NCBI GenBank assembly: GCA_937907525.1
Contig: CALCIB010000080.1
Location: forward strand, 1-28,675
Length of the DNA stretch: 28,675 nucleotides
Direction of reading: 5' to 3'
From: an uncultured Planctomycetales bacterium
Lineage (GTDB): Bacteria; Planctomycetota; Planctomycetia; Isosphaerales; Isosphaeraceae
Below, in pieces: positions 1 to 8,019 of this stretch. The position numbers were made by a program, and so were the translations under genes. The notes below the pieces were generated by a model. The model did no database searches, had not been told where the DNA came from, and saw only the letters and a list, made by a program, of their open reading frames with translations. The first letter of the stretch is position 1; the number at the start of each line of letters is the position of its first letter.

Positions 1-69
1 GCCCGCTAAAGGGGGCCCCGCCGGTCGCCCGACCCTCGCGAGGCCCCGCCTGGAGTTCGAGAACCTCCC

Positions 70-510
70 ATGGACCCTTCACGCTTCAAGATCACGCTCG
101 CCCTGACGCTGCTGTCGGGAATCGGCTACCTGACCTACGATTTCGCCGCGGGTCTGCTCAACCCGATCCGCGGGATCTCCGGCACCGTCCACCTGGAAGG
201 GAGGCCGTTGCCCCAGGGGATCGTCCAGTTCGTCTCGCTCGACCCCGTCGAGACCCACGCGCTTGAGGGGATCATCAAGGACGGTCGCTACGAGATTCCC
301 GAGGAGTACGGCCTGGAGCCGGCCCGCTATCAGGTCGTCTTCAGCAGCATCGGCCCGGAGGAGCTTCAGCGCCTCGTCGACGCCCGGGCCCGCGGCGAGG
401 AACCCCCCGACATCAAGGAGGAAGTCCCCGCCCGCTTCAACCGAAACAGCGAGGTCCGCGTCGACCTGCGCTCCGGCGCCATCCTCCACGCCGATTTCGA
501 CCTGAGGTGA
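70..510 (+). CDS. Single-pass envelope protein with transthyretin-like domain
   Basis: The 146-residue product has one N-terminal hydrophobic segment (about residues 8-30) and no lipobox. It is followed by a small beta-rich domain with the pattern GxVxLEGRPLPQGxVxF...G.I.DGRYEI...GLEPARYxVVF. That pattern is typical of the carboxypeptidase-regulatory or transthyretin-like proteins that planctomycetes encode in large numbers. The domain would face the periplasm, anchored by the uncleaved helix. Its role is unknown, and in the family it is often found downstream of DUF1559 pilin-like genes; whether one lies upstream cannot be seen. The ATG at 70 has only a weak purine-rich stretch (GGAG near 51-54, too distant), so translation may be coupled to an upstream gene. 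The coding call is good; the function is only a fold-level guess. Confidence 0.8.
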   Translation: MDPSRFKITLALTLLSGIGYLTYDFAAGLLNPIRGISGTVHLEGRPLPQGIVQFVSLDPVETHALEGIIKDGRYEIPEEYGLEPARYQVVFSSIGPEELQRLVDARARGEEPPDIKEEVPARFNRNSEVRVDLRSGAILHADFDLR

Positions 511-971
511 GGCGCGGCCGAACCGGTGGACCGTCGCGGCTCGCCGTGGGACGATCCGATCGGCCGCCCCAGCCCCGCCGACGAACGCCGGCCCTGACGG
601 CGTGAAACGCCGGCCGGGAAGATGCTCGCGATCATGTGGGCCGGCCCGTCCGGAGCCGAACTCCAGGCCGCCGTCGGCCGGCCGCGCGCCCTGGCGGCGC
701 GAGTTTTACGCAATCGGCGAAAGCGCGGGATCGACGGCCTTCGCCACTCGATCGAATTCCAGGGCGCCCCGCCGCCCTCCGCCAGCCGTCGGATTCCGCC
801 GGATTCGACTTCCACGATCAGGGACGACGGCGCATTGTTTGCTTGGGCGGGTTCGCGAATCGCGCGGGCCCGTTCGGACGCGACGACGTAGGAAGTAAGA
901 GAGGACGGTTCATCGGGACGACCACATAGGGATTCGCGGGCACGGACGACCCCGTTTCGGAGAAATCACGC
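511..971. other. Intergenic stretch without a recognisable gene
   Basis: These 461 bases hold several overlapping open frames on both strands. None has a ribosome binding site, a recognisable motif or a sensible amino-acid composition; they are Arg/Pro/Ala-rich, as expected for random reading of GC-rich DNA. The last 20 bases carry the ribosome binding site of the next gene (GGAG at 959-962). I see no convincing promoter, terminator or repeat here. Confidence 0.6.
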
Positions 972-1502
972 ATGATTTCCGAATCGCACCCCCTGCACCG
1001 AATGTTTCGCGGGCTGACCGAATCCACCTTCATGGCCGAGCTGGGCGTGGGCGACCCCTCGCTGGTCGGCTACGTCTCCAACCTTCTGGCGACGTTCGCC
1101 CCCGCCGAGGCTCTGGGGCGGATCCGCGACCGCGAGGGCCGGCCGCTCTTCGAGGTCGCCCGGATCCTGGCCGAGGCCGACGCCGCCGAGGACGAGGAAC
1201 GCCGCGGCGAATGCTACCGCCACGCCGGCGACTTCGCCCTCTTCTGGACCGGCCTGTACCCCGACGCCCTCCGCCGCCTGGTCGCCGGCAAGGCCGACGC
1301 CTTGCTCGACTACCAGTTCCAGGGCAAGCGCTCCTACTACCTGGCCAGCACCCTCGTCCCCGGCGACGACGACCGCCCCGTCCTCCGCGACCTCAGCGAA
1401 CACTTCGAGCTCTACGCCTTCGGCCTCTCCAGGGTCCGCGACGAACTCGACAAACTCGAAGCCGAGGGCGCCGCCCTGCCCAGCCACGTCATCTGGACCT
1501 GA
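972..1502 (+). CDS. Conserved-looking hypothetical protein, 176 aa
   Basis: I do not recognise this family. The product is soluble, acidic and predicted largely helical, without signal peptide or membrane segment. It opens with a segment around the words ESTFMAELGVGDPSLVGYVSNLL. The middle is rich in Ala/Glu/Asp (residues 45-80), and a Tyr/Phe/Trp-containing stretch lies around residues 85-125 (CYRHAGDFALFWTGLYPDAL). The start at 972 has a ribosome binding site, GGAG at 959-962, nine bases upstream. G/C at third positions is high throughout, which supports coding. It stands alone between two long intergenic segments. A cytosolic role is inferred only from the absence of export signals. Confidence 0.75.
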   Translation: MISESHPLHRMFRGLTESTFMAELGVGDPSLVGYVSNLLATFAPAEALGRIRDREGRPLFEVARILAEADAAEDEERRGECYRHAGDFALFWTGLYPDALRRLVAGKADALLDYQFQGKRSYYLASTLVPGDDDRPVLRDLSEHFELYAFGLSRVRDELDKLEAEGAALPSHVIWT

Positions 1503-1592
1503 CGCGGCCGCGAGCCGCTGACGTCTCGTCACGGTCAAGAATTCGGGTCGCCTTTGTAGTAGGCCGTCGCACTTAAGAATGTGAGTGTTCTT

Positions 1593-1618
1593 GTAGGCTG
1601 GGTCCAGACCCAGCCTAC
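1593..1618. repeat. Perfect 12-bp-arm hairpin (dispersed-repeat type)
   Basis: GTAGGCTGGGTC at 1593-1604 and its exact reverse complement at 1607-1618 are separated by two bases, so in practice the stem is 11 bp with a four-base loop. It lies between two plus-strand genes. No T-run follows on either strand, so it is a poor classical intrinsic terminator. From memory, similar 'GTAGGCTGGGTC' palindromes recur in intergenic regions of large planctomycete genomes; I see only this copy here. Confidence 0.55.
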
Positions 1619-1756
1619 GGGATCCGTTCTAAATCAGCCCGTGACAAGATGCTCGGATCGGCCTTTCGTCCCGGCGGGCGTGGCGTCACAATGAAACGTC
1701 CCGCCCGCGTCCGTCGGAGCGAACCCGGACACCTCGAACCAGGCGCGCGCCCCACC

Positions 1757-2569
1757 ATGGTCCTTCCCCTCGGCGACCTGCAACCGACCCGGATCTTCCC
1801 GGTCGTCACCTACGCCCTGATCGCCGCCAACGTCCTGGCGTTCCTGGTCCAGACCCAGCGCGGCGACCAGTTCACGATGGCCCTCGCCTGCACCCCCTGG
1901 GAGATCACCCACGCCCGGGACATCGACGGCCCGATCCTTCGGCCGGGGGTAAACCCTCGCGCCGTCCGCCAGACGGCCGACGGCGCGCTGGTCGTCGACC
2001 CCCGCGACGCCATCCCCCACGCCCCCAGCCCGGTCCCCGTCTGGATGACGCTCCTAACCGCCATGTTCCTCCACGGCGGGCTGGCCCATCTGTTGGGGAA
2101 CATGCTCTACCTCTGGATCGTCGGCGACAACGTCGAGGAAGTGCTGGGGAAGCCGCTTTACCTGGTCGTCTACCTGGCGTGCGGGTTGATGGGCTCGCTG
2201 GCGCAGATCGCCGCGGCGCCGAATTCGGTGATCCCCACCCTGGGCGCCTCCGGCGCGATCGCCGGGATCATGGGGGCCTACGTCGTCTGGTTCCCCCACA
2301 ACCAGATCCGCGTCCTGGTCTTCCGAGTCGTCACCCTGCTCCCCGCGGTGGTCGTCATCGGCGGCTGGATCGCCTTGCAGATCTGGATGGGGTTCCAGGG
2401 GATCGAGACGATGGGCGAGTCCGGCGGCGTGGCCTACCTGGCCCACGTCGGCGGCGCCCTGACCGGGATCGCCGTCGCCCTCCTCTTTTACGACCGCGCC
2501 CAGGCCGTCAAGGCGATGAACGCCCACCAGGAAGGTTGGACCCCCGAGCCTCCCCCCGGCTACTATTGA
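1757..2569 (+). CDS. Rhomboid family intramembrane serine protease
   Basis: This 270-residue polytopic membrane protein would cleave transmembrane substrates within the lipid bilayer. The catalytic serine sits in the family motif as S165 (TLGASGAIAG), and the partner histidine is H230 (AHVGG). H111 and N115 in HLLGN match the oxyanion-stabilising HxxxN motif. The first membrane segment is about residues 13-31, followed by an extended loop (about 32-95) before the remaining segments; such a loop between TM1 and TM2 is common in the family. The frame is open upstream to 1649, but the family's usual N-terminus (LxD...TRxFPxVTYxLIxxN) starts right after the ATG at 1757, so I chose that start. The natural substrate cannot be inferred. 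The Pro-rich C-terminus is short and cytosolic. Confidence 0.93.
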   Translation: MVLPLGDLQPTRIFPVVTYALIAANVLAFLVQTQRGDQFTMALACTPWEITHARDIDGPILRPGVNPRAVRQTADGALVVDPRDAIPHAPSPVPVWMTLLTAMFLHGGLAHLLGNMLYLWIVGDNVEEVLGKPLYLVVYLACGLMGSLAQIAAAPNSVIPTLGASGAIAGIMGAYVVWFPHNQIRVLVFRVVTLLPAVVVIGGWIALQIWMGFQGIETMGESGGVAYLAHVGGALTGIAVALLFYDRAQAVKAMNAHQEGWTPEPPPGYY

Positions 2570-2677
2570 CCCGGCCGCGGCCGTCTCGGCTTGATCGAGG
2601 AAAAACGGGCGGGGACCGAGAACGACTCCCGGCCCCTTTCCCTTGTCTAGGGCCCTGGAGGTCGTCGAGGAAACCCG

Positions 2678-3406
2678 ATGCCGCGCGCGCATCCTCCCGC
2701 TGTATTGACGATTCACGGTGCGTGGGGGCCCCGCCCTTGCGAGGCACGCGACGCCGCGCGCCTGGTCGCGAGTACGTTCGCGCGGCTCGCCAACCTCAGC
2801 CCTGAGTGGCGGAAGTGGAACCGGGCGTACCGAGCGATCGAAGATCGCGATAAGGGCCCCGTCGAATTGTCCGGCAACCTGGATCGGATACGCGCGGAGT
2901 TGTCGGGCCGGCATGATCCCGACGGCCCAGAGCGAGATCCAGACCTCGGACGTTCGATGATGGCGTGGGCGGGGCCGGACGGGGGCGGCCTGGCTGAATG
3001 GTCGATGTTCCACGTGAGCTGTTGCAAGCGAACCTTTGAGGCGGGCCCGAACGTTCTCTCGATCGATCTGCCACGGTCGGAATCGGCCCCGTCCTTGAGG
3101 AATCCGCGGCTGCTTTCCGCCGCGATCGCCTCCCTGGCGCGGATCTGGGATCCGGACTGGATCACGGCAAGGGACCTGCTCGTCCCGATGGTCGATCCAC
3201 CCTGGATCAATGGACCGGTTTGGGGGTGGATCAACTATCTCAACCCCATGTCGGGTCGCGTCGCATCGCTTCCCGATGGCTGGCGATGGCTCGACGCGTC
3301 CGATTCCACGGGGATCTTCATCTTCGAGGGCGGACTTCCCGATCCTGAAGATGAACATCATAAACATTATTTCTCGTTAATAAACGAATGCGCGACGAGG
3401 ACGTAA
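2678..3406 (+). CDS. Imm52-like immunity protein (orphan)
   Basis: The 242-residue product resembles immunity protein 52. Near the N-terminus is the WGPR...A.RL...F..L....P....W motif (AWGPRPCEARDAARLVASTF, then PEWRKWNRA). A central MAWAGPDGGG/FHVSCC core follows, and then the VPMVDPPW...GPVWGWINYL segment, which matches the 'GW.tYL' signature I associate with Imm52. Imm52 proteins are cytosolic and are predicted to neutralise polymorphic toxins. No toxin, Rhs, PAAR or secretion gene is nearby, so this would be an orphan immunity gene or an adopted regulator. The start is supported by CGAGG at 2666-2670, seven bases upstream. Base composition is visibly less GC-rich than in neighbours, and the 3' end is AT-rich (3360-3385), which suggests acquisition. 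The family call is by motif memory, not a search. Confidence 0.65.
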   Translation: MPRAHPPAVLTIHGAWGPRPCEARDAARLVASTFARLANLSPEWRKWNRAYRAIEDRDKGPVELSGNLDRIRAELSGRHDPDGPERDPDLGRSMMAWAGPDGGGLAEWSMFHVSCCKRTFEAGPNVLSIDLPRSESAPSLRNPRLLSAAIASLARIWDPDWITARDLLVPMVDPPWINGPVWGWINYLNPMSGRVASLPDGWRWLDASDSTGIFIFEGGLPDPEDEHHKHYFSLINECATRT

Positions 3407-3537
3407 GCCGCGAGCCGATGGCAGGCCGTCAATTCGGTTTTTTCGAGAAAGCCGAGTGTCAGACGTCATGCCGCCATTCCAAGGGCCGACGCCGATTTCC
3501 CCCTCGTTCGCTCCCGTCATCCTCTCGTTGATTCATG

Positions 3538-3559
3538 ATCCGTGACCGAGAACACGGAT
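3538..3559. promoter_or_regulatory. Inverted repeat, putative operator of the toxin-antitoxin pair
   Basis: ATCCGTG at 3538-3544 and CACGGAT at 3553-3559 are perfect 7-bp arms separated by eight bases. A weak sigma70-like pair overlaps and follows it: GTGACC at 3542-3547, a 17-base gap, then TACGCT at 3565-3570. This would place transcription just before the ribosome binding site at 3582. Autorepression by the antitoxin at such a palindrome is usual for ParD/RelB-type systems; binding here is inferred. Confidence 0.45.
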
Positions 3560-3595
3560 GGTGGTACGCTGAGAGAAGAAAAGGAGGCAATGAAC

Positions 3596-3853
3596 ATGGC
3601 TACCGAACGCGCGAACGACCTCCGCGCCTTCATCGACTTCGCGTCGGCGAAACTTGCCGCCGAGGCCCCCGAGGCCACCCTTGATGAAGCCCTCGTCCGC
3701 TGGGAGCGTGAGAACGAGACCGATGAGGAGCGCGAGGAGGCCCTTCGAGCCATTCGCGAGGGGCTCGTCGAGATGCATGCCGGACGCGGTCGTCCCTTCG
3801 AGGAGTTCGATCGGGAATTCCGCGAGCGGCACGGCTTGCCGGATCGCCGATGA
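3596..3853 (+). CDS. Antitoxin of a type II pair (ParD/RelB-like role)
   Basis: This small acidic helical protein (85 residues) lies directly upstream of a ParE/RelE-type toxin and overlaps it by four bases, the usual arrangement of type II modules. The N-terminal part (about 1-35) is Ala-rich and helical. The C-terminal half is strongly charged and ends in a GRxRPFEEFDREFRERHGL segment, of the kind that wraps around the toxin. No clear ribbon-helix-helix sequence is visible, so the DNA-binding fold is uncertain. The frame is open from a GTG at 3542, but AGGAGG at 3582-3587 lies eight bases before the ATG at 3596 and only two before the ATG at 3590, so 3596 is preferred. The name rests mainly on context. 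Confidence 0.75.
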   Translation: MATERANDLRAFIDFASAKLAAEAPEATLDEALVRWERENETDEEREEALRAIREGLVEMHAGRGRPFEEFDREFRERHGLPDRR

Positions 3854-4176
3854 CGTATCGCGTCCGGCCCATGCCGAGGGCCGAAGCCGACATTGAACGG
3901 TTGTACGCATCGATTGTCGAACGTCGTGGCGAGGAGGCGGCGCGCGACTGGTACGAATCCTATTGCATCGCCGTCGATCGACTCGTCGCGATGCCCCTGT
4001 CGTGCGGGCTGGCCCACGAAAATCCTCGCTTCGAGCAAGAAATCCGGCACCTCGTTTTCGGCCATCGCAAGCGAAAATACAGAGCCCTGTTCACGGTACG
4101 GGACGATAAGGTGGTGATACTGGCCGTGCGCGCCCCAGGCGAACGTCCCGTAAACCCCGATGAAATCACGGATTGA
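3850..4176 (+). CDS. ParE/RelE superfamily toxin
   Basis: The 108-residue product has the ParE/RelE layout. The N-terminal segment YRVRPMPRAEADIERLY leads into a long amphipathic helix pair, and the end is the strand-rich YRALFTVRDDKVVILAVRAPGER motif typical of plasmid-stabilisation toxins. RelE members cleave mRNA on the ribosome and ParE members poison gyrase; the sequence alone does not settle which applies. The gene starts within the stop of the antitoxin gene (ATGA at 3850-3853), so the two are translationally coupled. The frame is full length and appears intact. It belongs to a less GC-rich patch with the Imm52-like gene upstream. Confidence 0.85.
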   Translation: MTYRVRPMPRAEADIERLYASIVERRGEEAARDWYESYCIAVDRLVAMPLSCGLAHENPRFEQEIRHLVFGHRKRKYRALFTVRDDKVVILAVRAPGERPVNPDEITD

Positions 4177-4414
4177 GGATCGAGAGCCCACGTCGTGGAC
4201 GTGAGCGCGGCGACGCGGGCCCGCGCCACGTCTCACCGGCTTGCCGCGCGCTTGGGGACCGATCTAGATGCGATGAAGACGACGAGCGCCGGCCAGAGAG
4301 GGGCGACCCCTCGAGTCTCTCGGATGCCCGCCGACCGGCCGACCTCGCGCCTTCCCTATTTTCGCAAGTCGCCGAACTAACCTAATCGCCCCGGTCGGTC
4401 TTGCTCGGGCGCGG

Positions 4415-4420
4415 TATACT
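4415..4420 (+). promoter_or_regulatory. Possible -10 element of asparagine synthase gene 1
   Basis: TATACT matches the sigma70 -10 consensus in five of six positions and lies about 50 bases before the ATG at 4469. No good -35 hexamer is present at the usual distance (CGGTCG), so this is a weak call. Confidence 0.35.
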
Positions 4421-4468
4421 GGGGGTGAGGGGCGGGACGACGCCACGACCCACGGAGTCGGAATTGCC

Positions 4469-6487
4469 ATGTGCGGTATCGCGGGCGCCTTGGATCTTAA
4501 GGGTCGGCGTGAGTTCCCCGTCGATCGTCTGCGGGCGATGCTGGGGGCGATCGCGCATCGCGGGCCCGAGGACGAGCGGTTCCACGCCGAGCCGGGCGTC
4601 GTCCTGGGGGCGCGCAGGCTGGCCATCGTCGACCTGGCCGGCGGCCGGCAGCCGATCGCCAACGAGGACGGCACGGTCTGGGTCGCGCAGAACGGCGAGA
4701 TCTTCGAGTACCCCGAGTTCCAGCGCGAGTTGACCGCCCGCGGCCACGCGCTCTCAACCCGCTGCGACACCGAACTTTGGGTCCACTTCTACGAGGACCA
4801 CGGCCGGGCCATGTTCGACAAGGCTCGCGGCCAGTACGCCGTCTCGCTCTGGGACCGCAAGGAACGAACGCTCCTTTTGGGCCGCGACCGCGTCGGCATC
4901 TGCCCGCTTTATTACGCCGAGGTCGATGGCTGGCTCCTCTGGGGCTCGGAGATCAAGGCGCTCTTGGCCTCCGGGATGATCGACGTCCGCCCCGACCGCA
5001 AGGGCGTCGATATCTTTTTCAACACCTTCTGCGCCGGGACGTCGCGGACGTTCTTCGAAGGGATCCACATCCTCTCGCCGGGGCATTTTTTGGCCGTCAA
5101 GGACGGCCGGATCGAGAAGGTCCGTTACTGGGACCTCGACTTCCCCGACGCCGGCGACGAGGTCCGTATGAAGGATCCGACCCCGCTGGTCGACGAGCTC
5201 GAGCACCTGCTGCGCCGGGCCGTCGAGCGTCGGCTCCGGGGCGACGTGCCGGTGGTCGGCTACATCAGCGGCGGGCTCGATTCGACCGTCGTTTTGGGGC
5301 TTAGCTCGCGCGAGCGCGGCTACGCCGTGCCGTCGTTCACCATCGGCCTGAACCGGGCCGGCCCCGACGAGCGTTCGCAGGCGCGCGAGTCGGCCGATGC
5401 GCTGGGCTCGAAGCTGACGATGGTGACGATGAGCCGGGGCGACATCATCGACGCCTACCCCGAGTTGATCCGGGCCGCCGAGGGGCCCGTGATGGATTCC
5501 TCCGCCGCCTGCCTGATGAGGTTGGCCGGGGCGGTCCACGACCAAGGCTACAAGGTGGCGCTGACGGGTGAGGGGGCCGACGAGGCCCTCGCCGGCTATC
5601 CCTGGTTCAAATCGCAGCAACTCCGCAACTTCCTGCGGCGGACCATCGGCGACTGGGGGCCCTCCAAGATCCGCGACGCCGTCGTCGGCTCGATGCGCGG
5701 AAACCCCGCGCATCTGCCGCCGCGATACGGCTTCGGCGGCGTCAGGCCCGCCCAGCAGGACGTCTACGACCTGATGGCGCAGGCGCGGTCGTTCCTGTAC
5801 TCGGACTCGATGTGGAACGACCTCGACGGCTACGCCGCCTACGACGATCTGGGGGTCGACAACCCCCGGCTCACTCGCTGGGCGCCGCTGAATCAGTCGT
5901 TGTATGTCGGCTACAAGGTGATGCTGGCCGGGCTCTTGCTGCACGGCAAGGGGGACCGGGTGGCGATGAACTCCTCGGTCGAGGGCCGCTATCCGTTGCT
6001 CGACGAGGACGTCGTGGCGTTCTGCGCCAAGATCGGCCCGGAATACAAGCTGCGGGGATTCACCGACAAGTGGCTGCTCCGCCAGGTGGCCGCGCGGACG
6101 TTGCCGAAGAAGATCGCCAACCGTCGCAAGACGATGTTCCGCGCCAGCCGCTCGGAGGCGTTCCTGGACTCCAACCGTCCGGCGTGGGTCGACCAGTTGC
6201 TCAGCCCGGAATCGCTCCGGAAAACCGGCTACTTCGATCCGGAGAAGGTCGCCGCCGAGATCACCGGCCACGATCGATTCCGAACGCTCAGGCGGTACAG
6301 CCCCAAGCGGATCATCATGGACCTGAGCCTGACCTGCCTGGCCGCCACCCAGCTCTGGCACCACACGTTCCTGGGCGGCGGCCTCTGCGACCTGCCGACC
6401 TGGGAGCCGATCCCCGAAGGCGTCCCCGCCACCGGCGTCGTCCCGAACGCCCCCGCCCGCGAGCGCGCCGTCGCCGCGGGGGCGTGA
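4469..6487 (+). CDS. asnB: Asparagine synthase (glutamine-hydrolysing), copy 1
   Basis: This 672-residue class II glutamine amidotransferase/ATP-pyrophosphatase would make asparagine, or a related amide, from aspartate, ATP and glutamine in the cytosol. Cys2 directly after the initiator Met is the catalytic nucleophile of the glutaminase domain (about 1-200). It is supported by R50, N75-G76-E77 and D100. The synthetase domain shows the PP-loop S267-GGLD-S272 and GEGADE at 367-372. Two positions are unusual: 'QNGEIFEYPE' stands for the usual NGEIYN, and GICPLYY stands where many homologues have R/K before PLYY. The C-terminus carries about 23 extra residues of Ala/Pro/Val-rich sequence compared with copy 2 (19122-21071), with which it is otherwise colinear. 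The start has GGAG at 4454-4457. The true acceptor substrate is not proven. Confidence 0.9.
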   Translation: MCGIAGALDLKGRREFPVDRLRAMLGAIAHRGPEDERFHAEPGVVLGARRLAIVDLAGGRQPIANEDGTVWVAQNGEIFEYPEFQRELTARGHALSTRCDTELWVHFYEDHGRAMFDKARGQYAVSLWDRKERTLLLGRDRVGICPLYYAEVDGWLLWGSEIKALLASGMIDVRPDRKGVDIFFNTFCAGTSRTFFEGIHILSPGHFLAVKDGRIEKVRYWDLDFPDAGDEVRMKDPTPLVDELEHLLRRAVERRLRGDVPVVGYISGGLDSTVVLGLSSRERGYAVPSFTIGLNRAGPDERSQARESADALGSKLTMVTMSRGDIIDAYPELIRAAEGPVMDSSAACLMRLAGAVHDQGYKVALTGEGADEALAGYPWFKSQQLRNFLRRTIGDWGPSKIRDAVVGSMRGNPAHLPPRYGFGGVRPAQQDVYDLMAQARSFLYSDSMWNDLDGYAAYDDLGVDNPRLTRWAPLNQSLYVGYKVMLAGLLLHGKGDRVAMNSSVEGRYPLLDEDVVAFCAKIGPEYKLRGFTDKWLLRQVAARTLPKKIANRRKTMFRASRSEAFLDSNRPAWVDQLLSPESLRKTGYFDPEKVAAEITGHDRFRTLRRYSPKRIIMDLSLTCLAATQLWHHTFLGGGLCDLPTWEPIPEGVPATGVVPNAPARERAVAAGA

Positions 6488-6546
6488 TTCGATCCGCGAC
6501 GGGCGGGCCGGTCGCTCCCGGCTTGCCCGACTCGGGAGAACGAACC

Positions 6547-6885
6547 ATGAGCGCCGATTTCACACTCGTCGTTTACGGCGTTCGTTACGAAGTCCGCGAG
6601 GATGAGTTGGACGCCGTGGAGGCGAGGACGGACCCGCGGCAAGTCCTGGCGCGTCGATACCGCCTGGGTTCGTGGTGGGGCGATTTCGCCACGCCGGACG
6701 GCGAGTCGATCTTCTACCTCTTCATCGGCGAGAAGTTGGGGTACGTCGGCTACGAGGGATCGTTCGAGATCGCGCTCGAAGCCGGACGGATCGCCGAACT
6801 CGCCGCGGACGTGGACTCTCGGCTACGCCAGGCCGGCTTTCAGGAAACGTCCCGACTTTACGTCCAGTTCGGCCCCGACTCCTGA
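6547..6885 (+). CDS. Small hypothetical protein downstream of asnB copy 1
   Basis: The 112-residue soluble product is of no family I recognise. Its first strands (FTLVVYGVRYEV) and the aromatic segment GSWWGDFATPDGESIFYLFIG suggest a compact alpha/beta fold. The C-terminus ends in another beta-like stretch (RLYVQF). The ATG at 6547 has a good ribosome binding site (GGGAG at 6534-6538, eight bases upstream) and starts 59 bases after the asparagine synthase stop, so the two are probably cotranscribed. No signal peptide or membrane segment is visible. No counterpart follows the second asparagine synthase, so a dedicated accessory role is only a possibility. Confidence 0.7.
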   Translation: MSADFTLVVYGVRYEVREDELDAVEARTDPRQVLARRYRLGSWWGDFATPDGESIFYLFIGEKLGYVGYEGSFEIALEAGRIAELAADVDSRLRQAGFQETSRLYVQFGPDS

Positions 6886-7199
6886 CGGATCGGTCCCGCC
6901 CGCCGCGGCGTACAACGCGGACTGGAGCGGCGGCGCGATTCGTGGTGGAATGGAGCAAGCGCCGAGAGACCGCGATCGGAGGTGGGACGTGGTGATCCAC
7001 TCGGGAGACGGTTTTCGACCCCGTCGGGGTCGTTCCGTCAGCCCGGGCCAGCGGCCCGGGAATCGGGTCGGACGTCCCGGACGGCCCTTGCGGGGCCGGT
7101 GAATTCGGGACGCCTCGCGCGCCTTCCCCGGGACTTCGCCCCGGGCTGGTGGAACCGTCCCGTCGGGACGGAAGACGATCGGCGACGGACGAGACGGGA
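6886..7199. other. Convergent intergenic region with three GC hairpins
   Basis: These 314 bases separate convergent genes and contain three perfect hairpins. They are 7016-7032 (7-bp stem, loop GTC), 7042-7060 (8-bp stem, loop AGC) and 7155-7171 (7-bp stem, loop GTC). No coding signal was found. Tail-to-tail placement suggests bidirectional transcript ends, although no T-tracts follow the stems. Confidence 0.5.
7016..7060. terminator. Tandem hairpins, possible bidirectional terminator
   Basis: Two perfect GC stems lie in tandem: CGACCCC/GGGGTCG at 7016-7032 and CCCGGGCC/GGCCCGGG at 7042-7060. They sit between the convergent small gene ending at 6885 and the membrane-protein gene ending at 7200. 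There is no U-run, so termination is inferred from position and stem strength only. Confidence 0.35.
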
Positions 7200-7844
7200 T
7201 CACCCCGCGCGTCGGAGGTTGGCGGCGACGCCGCAGAGGACCAGGAACCACGAGACGCCGTAGATGAGGTACGCCTCGGGGTTGAACAGGGCCATGAGCA
7301 TGCCGGTGGCCCACATCCAGACCGCCGGGATGAAGAACAAGGGCGTGAACAGCCAGGCCATCGACGCGAAGAAGAACGTGCTCAAGGTCCCCCAGGCGGG
7401 TCGATACCAGGTGTCCTCGATCCCCGTCAGCGCGTTGAGCGACACCACGTTGAACGCCAGGATCAGGAACGTGGTCCAGAACTTGGCCGCCAGCTTCACC
7501 GCGGCGCTGCGGTGAAGCCATCCCCGCCCCGCCAACAGTCGCAGCACCGCCAGGATCGTCGCCACCTCCAAGAGCCAGATCAAGGGATAGCGCGGATCGC
7601 GACGCGCGACGGGCTCCAAAAGCGCGTGGCAGACCAGGCACGCCGCGAGATGCACCACGCCCACCGCCACCAGCGCGCGCGGCCAGCGCGGGTCTTTCAT
7701 CTCGCGGGCCATGTCCGCGCGCATCAACCCTCGCCAGCGGTCGAGGCCCTCGGAAACGTCCGGGGACGACGACCACGCCGACGAATCCTCCACCATCCCC
7801 GCGTCGCCGTCCAACCCCGTCCCACGTCGCGTCGCGATCGCCAT
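7200..7844 (-). CDS. Polytopic inner-membrane protein of unknown function
   Basis: The 214-residue product has a hydrophilic N-terminal tail of about 55 residues (Ser/Asp-rich, then RWRGLMRADMAREMKDPRW) and four to five hydrophobic segments. These lie roughly at residues 56-76, 86-104, 120-145, 150-178 and 185-205. Segments contain Trp/Phe-rich motifs such as FFFASMAWLFTPLFFIPAVWMWATGMLM. I recognise no transporter or enzyme motif. The gene is convergent with the upstream cluster and is followed on its 5' side by the large repeat region. The ATG at 7844 is the longest choice; a later start, at the Met of MVEDSS or MRADM, would keep all membrane segments. A TATAGT on the minus strand at 7913-7908 could be its -10 element. 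Confidence 0.7.
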   Translation of the reverse strand: MAIATRRGTGLDGDAGMVEDSSAWSSSPDVSEGLDRWRGLMRADMAREMKDPRWPRALVAVGVVHLAACLVCHALLEPVARRDPRYPLIWLLEVATILAVLRLLAGRGWLHRSAAVKLAAKFWTTFLILAFNVVSLNALTGIEDTWYRPAWGTLSTFFFASMAWLFTPLFFIPAVWMWATGMLMALFNPEAYLIYGVSWFLVLCGVAANLRRAG

Positions 7845-8019
7845 GCGCGTCCCCCTAATCGATCCTTCCCGCGGGCGGTCGCGTTTCCCGCCCTCGAATC
7901 ACGTTCAACTATAGCCGACCGGCTGGCAAGGCGGGATGTCCAAGGAGGACGGGCGGGATCGGTCGTGCTTGTCGATCGGGAAGGATCGATCGAGAGATCG
8001 CGGCGGACGGGCGGGGCTA

